This document shows, piece by piece, positions 12,087-17,604 of a stretch of 38,800 bases of DNA. Numbering within the stretch: the first letter of the stretch is position 1; the number at the start of each line of letters is the position of its first letter. The position numbers were made by a program, and so were the translations under genes. The notes under the pieces were generated by a model. It had not been told where the DNA came from, did no database searches, and saw nothing but the letters and a program-made list of their open reading frames with translations. This DNA comes from a virus. The stretch spans positions 1 through 38,800 of the IMG/VR virus record IMGVR_UViG_3300021061_000035. One strand, 5' to 3'.

Positions 12087-12507
12087 AGAGAGATTGAAAG
12101 CGTTAAAAACTGCACTCGGTGATGGTGGTTATGCCTCTGGTTGGGGTGAAGACATCCGCTACCTACTGGATGTGATTGAGTCTTTGAAGTACGAGAAAAA
12201 AGAAACTACAGAGGCTTTGATCTCTACATCCAATGAGGAAATAGAAAGACTCCAAGCCGAAGTTGTTCGTCTGAAAGAGATTATAGCTATTGCTCATCCT
12301 TGGATTGAACGCTGCCCTCATGATGGGTTGGCGCAACAAAAGCAAGATTTATTGAGGCGAGTGGACCAAGCCCTCTCCAAAGACAGCGAGACTCGGTGCG
12401 AGCATTGCGGGTGGCCTCTTAAAGAGCGCATCGAAGATGGATGTGTGAAAGGCAATTGTTCTATGCGCCCGATTCCGAAGAAGCAAGACAGCGAGGGAAA
12501 GGTATGA
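12079..12507 (+). CDS. Coiled-coil protein with C-terminal zinc knuckles
   Basis: This 142-aa protein has a central coiled coil (TSNEEIERLQAEVVRLKEII) and a C-terminal CEHC...C...C group (residues about 113-134) that resembles a small zinc ribbon. ATG 12079 is about eight bases after AGGTG; a GTG at 12070 is an alternative. It overlaps the next gene by ATGA. The function is unknown. Confidence 0.6.
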   Translation: MDEERLKALKTALGDGGYASGWGEDIRYLLDVIESLKYEKKETTEALISTSNEEIERLQAEVVRLKEIIAIAHPWIERCPHDGLAQQKQDLLRRVDQALSKDSETRCEHCGWPLKERIEDGCVKGNCSMRPIPKKQDSEGKV

Positions 12508-12719
12508 AGCACCTTTGTCATTGGCCTGGATGTAAAGCGGAAGTGCCACCTAGACTATGGGGATGCAAAAAACACTGGTATCAGCTGCCAAAGGTTATTC
12601 GTGAAAACATTATGCTTCATTACAGGCCAGGGCAGGAAATTGATAAGAAACCGTCCAAAGAATATTTGGAAGTTGTGCGTAATGTAAGGCAATGGATAGG
12701 AAAGGATGAGAAGGTATGA
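12504..12719 (+). CDS. Small Cys/His phage protein
   Basis: This 71-aa protein has the pattern C-x-W-x-GC...W-GC-x-x-HW-x-x-LP-x-x-IRE, seen in many small phage accessory proteins; C5, C10, C21 and H24 could bind zinc. It starts after an AGGGAAAGG box and couples to both neighbours by ATGA. The role is not known. Confidence 0.65.
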   Translation: MKHLCHWPGCKAEVPPRLWGCKKHWYQLPKVIRENIMLHYRPGQEIDKKPSKEYLEVVRNVRQWIGKDEKV

Positions 12720-12958
12720 GCTTAATTTATCCAGAACATAAACACCCACACGGACCTGAAAATACTAAAGAAGATGAGCATAGAATTTGGATTTGCTCTG
12801 AGTGTGATTGCATTAAAACCGACGAGGAAATTAAAGCTGAATTAACCTCTGGAAAATGGGGCTATTTGTGCAAAGCGCGAAATTACAGGAAAGAAGTTCG
12901 CTGCGAAGCCCATTTTGAGCCGTATACGCCAGATTTAAACTCTGTTCAAGTTAGTTGA
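12716..12958 (+). CDS. Small zinc-binding-type protein
   Basis: This 80-aa protein has several His near the start (HKHPHG), a CSEC knuckle (27-30) with C32, and a later C52/C62 pair. It is coupled to the previous gene by ATGA. A metal-binding fold is likely; the function is unknown. Confidence 0.55.
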   Translation: MSLIYPEHKHPHGPENTKEDEHRIWICSECDCIKTDEEIKAELTSGKWGYLCKARNYRKEVRCEAHFEPYTPDLNSVQVS

Positions 12959-12962
12959 TGCA

Positions 12963-13124
12963 ATGAAATTTAAAAAAAGATCAGATGCTATCGAAGAGGC
13001 TATGAAGGAAATGAGTGTTGGAGATAACCTGATTATTCACGCACCTGATGGAAGAACAGAGTTTATCTTTGAATTGAAAGCAATCGAAATAAGTAAAGCC
13101 GAGCTGGATAAAGGTGAGAAATGA
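12963..13124 (+). CDS. Small mixed-charge protein
   Basis: This 53-aa protein has an N-terminal helix (SDAIEEAMKEM) followed by a beta hairpin-like segment (DNLIIHAPDGRTEFIFEL). It overlaps the next gene by ATGA. No SD is clear, so reinitiation after the preceding stop is likely. The function is unknown. Confidence 0.55.
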   Translation: MKFKKRSDAIEEAMKEMSVGDNLIIHAPDGRTEFIFELKAIEISKAELDKGEK

Positions 13125-13315
13125 AGATTTTCAAAAACAGATACAATACTTGGCATAAAAAGTTTGCATTCTTTCCTACTTATTTAACAGACACTCTGGA
13201 ATGGATATGGCTTGAATGGTATGAGCGAAGATTAAGAGCGATTGATGGAGTTACTTGTTATGAGCGGACAAGAAGATTCGAGCTGGATAAGGGATGGAAA
13301 GATGCGGGAAATTAA
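13121..13315 (+). CDS. Small aromatic-rich protein
   Basis: This 64-aa protein has many Trp, Tyr and Phe residues (FAFFPTYLTDTLEWIWLEWYERR) and a basic start. This style is seen in small phage accessory proteins. It is preceded by AAAGG and overlaps the YopX-type gene by 14 bases. The function is unknown. Confidence 0.6.
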   Translation: MKIFKNRYNTWHKKFAFFPTYLTDTLEWIWLEWYERRLRAIDGVTCYERTRRFELDKGWKDAGN

Positions 13316-13682
13316 ATTCAGGGCGTGGGACAAAGAAAACAAGCGGTTTGGCTACTTTCATCTTAATCCGCAGTCTATTAGTTGGCCGTCAAACGAATAT
13401 ATGTTTGGAGACATCTTGTACGGAATGCATGGCTTTGCTGAGGGACATAAGTTCTTCGACATCGAAGGATTTCAGCAATACACCGGACTGAAGGACAAGA
13501 ACGGGGTTGAAATCTTCGAAGGAGACATTCTAAAGCATGATTTATGGGGACCAACAACGGTCATTTGGGACAATGAAGGAGCTTGTTTTCGAGGAAACAG
13601 CGAAGAACGAGACATGACGCTTGCTCATCATCAACTAGAACGCAGTCGAGTTATTGGGAATATTTATGAAAACCAAAGGTAG
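13302..13682 (+). CDS. YopX family protein
   Basis: This 126-aa protein matches the YopX pattern closely: MREIKFRAWDKENKRF at the N-terminus, QYTGLKDKNGVEIFEGDIL in the middle (about 63-81) and VIGNIYENQ at the end. YopX proteins are widespread in phages and form beta-rich oligomers, but their role is not established. ATG 13302 gives the usual family start. The 3' end overlaps the HNH gene by 17 bases. Confidence 0.85.
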   Translation: MREIKFRAWDKENKRFGYFHLNPQSISWPSNEYMFGDILYGMHGFAEGHKFFDIEGFQQYTGLKDKNGVEIFEGDILKHDLWGPTTVIWDNEGACFRGNSEERDMTLAHHQLERSRVIGNIYENQR

Positions 13683-14016
13683 TAGGAATAAAAAAGGCGT
13701 TTCAAAGATTGTTACAGTTGGCGGTTACCTAGAAATTTTTCAGCCGTCTCACCCGTTAGCCAAGAAGAATGGTTATGTTTTAGAGCATAGAATGATCGCT
13801 TATGATGCCGGACTCATCAGAGACCCAAAGATGCAAGTCCATCATAAAAATGGCAACAAACAAGATAATAGATTAGAAAATCTCGAAGTGACAACTTGCG
13901 CTGAACATACCAAGCATCATTGGAAAGGCGCAAAAAGGAAACCATTTTCTAAGGAACGTTGCGAAGCAATAAGCAAAAGAATGATGGGAAATAAAAATTG
14001 GGCTGGCAATAAATGA
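13666..14016 (+). CDS. HNH homing-type endonuclease
   Basis: This 116-aa protein has an HNH core: HR (44-45), HHKNGNKQDNRLENLEV with the catalytic His and Asn, and C/H/H residues after it. A basic C-terminal helix-turn segment (FSKERCEAISKRMMGNKNW) resembles the NUMOD DNA-binding motif of homing endonucleases. Such enzymes spread by cleaving alleles that lack them. It overlaps YopX and is not inside a visible intron, so it is probably a free-standing homing gene. Confidence 0.8.
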   Translation: MKTKGSRNKKGVSKIVTVGGYLEIFQPSHPLAKKNGYVLEHRMIAYDAGLIRDPKMQVHHKNGNKQDNRLENLEVTTCAEHTKHHWKGAKRKPFSKERCEAISKRMMGNKNWAGNK

Positions 14017-14069
14017 ACATTTACGAGAACCCCGACCTACTCAATCAGCCAGACGGGAGGAAGTCATGA
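14013..14069 (+). CDS. Possible 18-aa peptide
   Basis: An 18-codon frame overlaps the HNH stop (ATGA) and the next start (ATGA). Its 3' end carries GACGGGAGGAAGT (14052-14064), which is also the SD of the next gene and is repeated exactly at 14210-14222. It may act only as a coupling peptide. Confidence 0.35.
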   Translation: MNIYENPDLLNQPDGRKS

Positions 14070-14224
14070 CGGAAAATAAAATATTTAAACTTGGCACTAA
14101 GACATTTCAAAAAATAGACAAAGTGCTAAGCGAAGCTGGTGTTGAATTGGGCATGGGTGATGCATCTGAGATCATAGAAATAATTATAGCTGCCCTCAAG
14201 AAAGTCCGGGACGGGAGGAAGTGA
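14066..14224 (+). CDS. Small helical protein between short direct repeats
   Basis: This 52-aa protein has an N-terminal basic segment (FKLGTKTFQKIDKVL) and a hydrophobic helix (SEIIEIIIAALKKV). It lies between two exact copies of a 13-base SD-containing repeat (14052-14064 and 14210-14222), which would let it be inserted or deleted as a unit. No family is recognised. Confidence 0.6.
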   Translation: MTENKIFKLGTKTFQKIDKVLSEAGVELGMGDASEIIEIIIAALKKVRDGRK

Positions 14225-14473
14225 ATGAAGCTTGTCTTGATTGACTGGATCGACTCTCATTCGGGAAGAGGATGGCAAGCAGTAGAACAGCTTGAAACAA
14301 CCGCTGAGCCGCTCTACTGCCGTTCTGTGGGATGGCTACTCAAAGAGAGTAATGGTTGTAAGGTGATCGTCCCACATTTAGCCGGAGAAAAGCAGGGGTG
14401 CTTTCAAGGTTGTGGGGACATTACGATACCGAATAAGGCCATCTTAAAAACTACCATCTTGAGGGGTAAATGA
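14225..14473 (+). CDS. Conserved-type small phage protein
   Basis: This 82-aa beta-rich protein (VLIDWIDSHSGRGWQ, LYCRSVGWLLKESNGCKVIVPHL) is of the kind found often in phage accessory regions. An AGGAAGTGA box precedes ATG. It ends at 14473, two bases before the stop of the minus-strand gene at 14475. The function is unknown. Confidence 0.65.
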   Translation: MKLVLIDWIDSHSGRGWQAVEQLETTAEPLYCRSVGWLLKESNGCKVIVPHLAGEKQGCFQGCGDITIPNKAILKTTILRGK

Positions 14474-14474
14474 A

Positions 14475-14612
14475 CTATTTACGTCCTTTACCTGGGAGCG
14501 GCACTCTCTCAACAGTTGTCGTGTTGGGTCGATTACGGGCTTCTTTCACTGGAATGAATTGGCCCGTTCTAGCGTCACGACCTTTAAGACTAGTTTCAGG
14601 CTTCTTTGGCAT
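14475..14612 (-). CDS. Small basic GQFIPV-type protein on the minus strand
   Basis: This 45-aa protein is read against the surrounding operon. Its ATG at 14612 follows an almost perfect SD (AAAGGAGGTGA, spacing about 5 bases). The sequence contains KGRDARTGQFIPVKEA and TTTVERVP, a pattern I know from small uncharacterised proteins of proteobacteria and their mobile elements. A plus-strand frame over the same bases has unusual composition and is judged to be its shadow. A perfect TATAAT lies 30 bases upstream on the same strand, so it probably has its own promoter and may be expressed from the prophage. Confidence 0.8.
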   Translation of the reverse strand: MPKKPETSLKGRDARTGQFIPVKEARNRPNTTTVERVPLPGKGRK

Positions 14613-14641
14613 TCAATCACCTCCTTTGGATGAGATATCTA

Positions 14642-14647
14642 ATTATA
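14642..14647 (-). promoter_or_regulatory. Minus-strand -10 element
   Basis: Read on the minus strand this is a consensus TATAAT, 29 bases before the ATG of the gene at 14612. No good -35 lies 16-18 bases further upstream (CGGGTT is the nearest), so the promoter may be weak or need an activator. Confidence 0.4.
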
Positions 14648-14682
14648 ACAAATTAAATGAGATAACCCGAGAAGAGGAATGA

Positions 14683-14835
14683 ATGATAGACCCAATATTA
14701 TTTGCATCAAGCGTAACAGTGCCCGTTGTGCAAGCCAAAAATCAAAATTTCAGCACATTTAAGCCCAAACCAGAAACGCTTCAAAAGCAAGAGGATTATT
14801 TCTGGTTGATGTGGTTATTTTTTTTAACTAAGTAA
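14683..14835 (+). CDS. Small protein with hydrophobic C-terminus
   Basis: This 50-aa protein has a mixed N-terminal part and a strongly hydrophobic end (YFWLMWLFFLTK), suggesting a C-terminal membrane anchor. An AGAGGA box lies five bases before ATG. It restarts plus-strand coding after the minus-strand gene. The function is unknown. Confidence 0.55.
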   Translation: MIDPILFASSVTVPVVQAKNQNFSTFKPKPETLQKQEDYFWLMWLFFLTK

Positions 14836-14852
14836 AAATTAAAAGAGGGTAA

Positions 14853-15029
14853 ATGAACTGTCAGAAGTGTCACGGCAAAGTTAGGATCTACCGCACCGAA
14901 AGAATCAGATCGTTGCTTTTTAAAAGGTATTACCGCTGCACCACCTGCCATCATAAGTTTCAGACCATCCTTGAAGAATCATATTTTCCGCCCGCGGAAC
15001 ACTCCGCATTGAATAAGCCTGCAGCCTGA
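14853..15029 (+). CDS. Ogr/Delta-like zinc-finger protein
   Basis: This 58-aa protein has CQKC (residues 3-6) and, 23 residues later, CTTC (29-32), around the segment RTERIRSLLFKRYYRC and followed by HHKFQT. The spacing and the RYYRC...F-x-T pattern resemble Ogr/Delta zinc fingers, which activate phage late promoters. It is the last gene before the palindrome and terminator that precede the virion operon, a fitting place for a late activator. The family call is tentative because the canonical CP-x-C-G start is not exact. Confidence 0.55.
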   Translation: MNCQKCHGKVRIYRTERIRSLLFKRYYRCTTCHHKFQTILEESYFPPAEHSALNKPAA

Positions 15030-15043
15030 TTTAAACTATTCCC

Positions 15044-15117
15044 GCTTAGGAATAAAGTGTGTCTAAACACTTAACATAGGGGATTATCCTATTTATTCCT
15101 GGGCTTTATTCCTAAGC
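15044..15117. repeat. Long palindrome with two inner hairpins
   Basis: GCTTAGGAATAAAG (15044-15057) and CTTTATTCCTAAGC (15104-15117) are perfect 14-bp inverted repeats. The 46 bases between contain GTGT/ACAC (15059-15062, 15067-15070) and ATAGG/CCTAT (15076-15080, 15088-15092), giving a cloverleaf-like fold. TTTATTCCT occurs twice (15092-15100 and 15106-15114), so the left arm has two possible partners. Confidence 0.8.
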
Positions 15118-15131
15118 AAAATAAAGCATGC

Positions 15132-15171
15132 AAGACCCGTTTGGTCCTAACCGGATCAGCGGGTCTTTTTT
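15132..15171 (+). terminator. Intrinsic terminator between accessory and virion genes
   Basis: AAGACCCG (15132-15139) pairs with CGGGTCTT (15160-15167), with an inner GGTCC/GGATC stem, and a T-run follows. It marks the end of the early/accessory transcription unit. Confidence 0.9.
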
Positions 15172-15174
15172 ATT

Positions 15175-15444
15175 ATGGCCCCATCCAACTGGAAAGACAA
15201 TCCTTGGAGTGTAAAGAAAGAATGGGCCAAGAGATATTACGACGAACTCTTTTACAGCAATATCGAGATAAGGTCCCTGATGTACTGGGCGACCGGGAAA
15301 TATCCGAGACCTTTAGAGCGGACAGAAAATGATTACCAAAAACCGCATCCTCAGGGCGAAGTTGAGACAGACGCGGTTGAGCCTGAAGAGGGCTTTAAAG
15401 CTGGGAACGCTTATAGAGAAAGAGAAAGTTATCCCGATCTATAG
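15175..15444 (+). CDS. Hypothetical protein before terminase
   Basis: This 89-aa protein is Trp/Tyr-rich at the N-terminus (NWKDNPWSVKKEWAKRYYDELFY) and acidic later. It starts four bases after the terminator T-run and has no SD, so it may be leaderless or start further in. It is the first gene of the virion region. No family is recognised; a terminase-associated role is possible by position. Confidence 0.55.
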   Translation: MAPSNWKDNPWSVKKEWAKRYYDELFYSNIEIRSLMYWATGKYPRPLERTENDYQKPHPQGEVETDAVEPEEGFKAGNAYRERESYPDL

Positions 15445-15550
15445 GCTGTGCTGGATGGTGATCAAGTTATCGGGCGGCGTAACAGTCTTTACGGCATTGA
15501 TCGTTTTATTCATGTTTTTATACATATTTAGCTACCGGGTGATCCCATGA
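15329..15550 (+). CDS. Small basic protein with C-terminal membrane span
   Basis: This 73-aa frame has a basic N-terminal half and one strong hydrophobic segment (about 50-70; TVFTALIVLFMFLYIF). It overlaps the previous gene by 116 bases, so a shorter start at the in-frame ATG 15455 is possible. It couples by ATGA to another small membrane protein. A membrane role is supported; the full length is not certain. Confidence 0.5.
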   Translation: MITKNRILRAKLRQTRLSLKRALKLGTLIEKEKVIPIYRLCWMVIKLSGGVTVFTALIVLFMFLYIFSYRVIP

Positions 15551-15645
15551 CCTTATTAATCGGGATAGTGATCGGAATCGCTCTTACGATTTTCTTTGTT
15601 AGGGTAGTGATGGACGACGCAAGCGACCGGGACCTGATGTGCTGA
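15547..15645 (+). CDS. 32-aa single-span membrane protein
   Basis: This short protein is one hydrophobic helix (LLIGIVIGIALTIFFVRVV) with an acidic tail. ATGA coupling to the preceding membrane gene supports translation. The function is unknown. Confidence 0.5.
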   Translation: MTLLIGIVIGIALTIFFVRVVMDDASDRDLMC

Positions 15646-15813
15646 ATGCTCTTGGGGACTGTAAGAAGTTCATTCTTGAAGACATCGGTATCTATAGCGC
15701 GGTCATTGTTATTGATCTTGGGCTTGATTTTTTCCCTGATCTATTTCGGTTCGTTGTTTCTAATGTCGGGAGTGATGGCCATCCTCGAGATTTTGGAATC
15801 CTCCAGGGCCTAG
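15646..15813 (+). CDS. Putative two-span membrane protein
   Basis: This 55-aa frame begins directly after the preceding stop (TGA then ATG) and encodes a basic N-terminus and two hydrophobic stretches (about 21-34 and 35-49). A competing frame at 15639-15938 (99 aa, GTG start) overlaps it and ends with a span plus a basic, His-rich tail (RKIHFLKHYHRLNHW). Composition favours the shorter frame as a membrane protein, but the longer one covers the gap to 15895 better. Confidence 0.4.
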   Translation: MLLGTVRSSFLKTSVSIARSLLLILGLIFSLIYFGSLFLMSGVMAILEILESSRA

Positions 15814-15894
15814 TACTTGGGTTCGCCGTAATCCAATTAGTAAGAAAGATTCATTTTTTAAAGCATTACCACCGGCTGAACCATTGGGACAAAG

Positions 15895-16023
15895 ATGGCG
15901 GCATACTGTATAGCCTGCGAAAAGGAATTAAAAGGTAAAGCGTACCTCTTAACTGGGATTTATTACTGTTGGAAGTGCCGGCAGGAAGAATTGAAGATTC
16001 AGGGAATGACGGAGAATGAGTAA
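15895..16023 (+). CDS. Small zinc-ribbon protein
   Basis: This 42-aa protein has two knuckles, CIAC (5-8) and CWKC (25-28), spaced as in minimal zinc ribbons. It overlaps the next gene by eight bases. Its place just before the terminase suggests an accessory role in packaging, but this is only positional. Confidence 0.6.
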   Translation: MAAYCIACEKELKGKAYLLTGIYYCWKCRQEELKIQGMTENE

Positions 16024-16135
16024 CGAGTTGCATTATGTTTCAGGACAAATGCTTCAATTATTAGAACCGATGATAGTTTTTCTAATTCTTGGTATTGCAA
16101 TAATTTGCGTAATTTATTATGCCAAAACTAAATAG
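16016..16135 (+). CDS. 39-aa single-span membrane protein
   Basis: This protein has a polar N-terminus, one hydrophobic helix (about 19-34; MIVFLILGIAIICVIYY) and a short basic tail (AKTK). A GGAG box precedes ATG, and the 3' end overlaps the putative small terminase by 17 bases. The function is unknown; holin-like size is noted. Confidence 0.55.
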   Translation: MSNELHYVSGQMLQLLEPMIVFLILGIAIICVIYYAKTK

Positions 16136-16364
16136 TCTCGAATTAAAACATAAAAGAAAGATTTTAAATTGGGCCGGCACTAACTGGCATAAGCTCAAAG
16201 AGGCGAGTAAGGTAAAGATTTGGTGTGCTTTGATCTCGAAGGAGTTACCTTCAAAAATTGAGGGAACTGGTGAAGGTGGCGAAATTGTGATTCGAGTGGA
16301 GAAAGCAGAGACGAATGGAAATCAGTTACAAGCTCCACGATTTGCAGTACCAAATTTACAGTGA
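16119..16364 (+). CDS. Putative small terminase-type protein
   Basis: This 81-aa protein is helical and basic (LELKHKRKILNWAGTNWHKLKEASKVKIW), with a short beta-like end (GEIVIRVEKAE). It lies immediately before and overlaps the large terminase by 50 bases, where the DNA-recognition subunit is normally encoded. It is shorter than most small terminases, so the call depends on position and composition. Confidence 0.5.
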   Translation: MPKLNSLELKHKRKILNWAGTNWHKLKEASKVKIWCALISKELPSKIEGTGEGGEIVIRVEKAETNGNQLQAPRFAVPNLQ

Positions 16365-17604
16365 CCCATCCAGGTTTGTAGTGGTATCTGCCGGACGGCG
16401 GTTTGGTAAGACCGTGCTGGCAGTAGTGAAGATGATTACGAGGGCAATGGAGAGCAAAAAGGCTCTCATATGGTACATCGCTCCGACGTATAAGCAGGCG
16501 AAAATGATCGCCTGGAAAATGCTCCTTGAAATGACGCCACAGAAATTAGTGGCGAAAAAGAACGAAGTAGACCTAGAGCTGACCATGATTAACGGATCTT
16601 CGATCTGCCTTAAAGGCGCAGATAACGAAGACTCATTAAGAGGAGTGGGATTAGATTTCGCGGTCTTAGATGAATATGCCTCAATGAAGCCAAACGTATG
16701 GCAGGAGATTATCCGGCCAATGTTGTCAGATCGTCAGGCTCCAGCGTTATTCATTGGTACGCCAAAAGGTAAAAATCATTTTTGGGAGATTTGGCTTAAA
16801 GGTCAGCGTAAAGAGAGCGGGTTTTCAAGCTATACGGCAAAGACAGAGCAGAACCCGTATATCCCTAGAAGCGAAATAAAAGACGCGAAAGACATTTTAA
16901 ATGACCGGTACTTCAAGCAGGAATACGAAGCCAGTTTCGAAGACTATACGGGGCTTATCTGGCCTGAGTTTACGCCAGAATTACACGTTATTGAACCGTT
17001 TGAAGTACAGCCTTGGTGGGAGACGGTATCGTCGATTGATACAGCGCTGTCTGGCACTACTGCTTGTCTCAATGCTTGCGTTGATGACAACGGCACTATT
17101 TATATTACGAAAGAGTTTTACGAGCAAAACAAGCGGGTCTCAGAGGTTGCAGACGCTGTAAGAGACTGGAATCCTGGCATGTGGTTGATTGATCCTGCAG
17201 CCAAGATCAAGAACGTGAATAAGCTCGGCAGTCTTTATTCGCTCTTTGATGAGTACAACGATAACGGGATCATGGCTTATCCGGCTGAGAATGATGTGAA
17301 TGCCGGGATTAACCGAGTAGCGGAATATTTCAAGCTAAACAAGCTCAAGATATTTAGTAACTGTAAGAACCTGATCCATGAGATTGAACGATACCATTGG
17401 GCTGAGGAGCGCGAGACGGTCCAAGGGATAGTCGTTCCGAAGCCTTTTAAGAGTTTAGACCATGCCTGCGACGCGATGCGGTATTTAGTGATGTCCAGGC
17501 CTCAAGCTGCGAAGCTAGAACAAAAGATCGTGAAGGGCTCCTTTGAAGATTGGGAGCGACGGGAACAAGCGCAGCGAGAAAACAGGATAGAATTTGATGA
17601 GTGA
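16315..17604 (+). CDS. terL: Large terminase (packaging ATPase/nuclease)
   Basis: This 429-aa protein drives DNA into the prohead and cuts it. The ATPase has Walker A SAGRRFGKT (25-33), Walker B FAVLDE (115-120) and coupling motif GTPKG (148-152). The nuclease domain has acidic residues at D242 (SSIDTA), D293 (WLIDPA) and in LDHACDAMRY (D382, D386). All motifs are intact and the length is normal. ATG 16315 begins inside the putative small terminase. The 3' end overlaps the portal start. Confidence 0.95.
   Translation: MEISYKLHDLQYQIYSDPSRFVVVSAGRRFGKTVLAVVKMITRAMESKKALIWYIAPTYKQAKMIAWKMLLEMTPQKLVAKKNEVDLELTMINGSSICLKGADNEDSLRGVGLDFAVLDEYASMKPNVWQEIIRPMLSDRQAPALFIGTPKGKNHFWEIWLKGQRKESGFSSYTAKTEQNPYIPRSEIKDAKDILNDRYFKQEYEASFEDYTGLIWPEFTPELHVIEPFEVQPWWETVSSIDTALSGTTACLNACVDDNGTIYITKEFYEQNKRVSEVADAVRDWNPGMWLIDPAAKIKNVNKLGSLYSLFDEYNDNGIMAYPAENDVNAGINRVAEYFKLNKLKIFSNCKNLIHEIERYHWAEERETVQGIVVPKPFKSLDHACDAMRYLVMSRPQAAKLEQKIVKGSFEDWERREQAQRENRIEFDE

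Noticed and set aside
14470-14682. A 70-codon plus-strand frame coupled by ATGA to the previous gene
   Set aside because: It is antisense to a minus-strand gene with a near-perfect SD and a recognisable sequence pattern. Its own composition is atypical.
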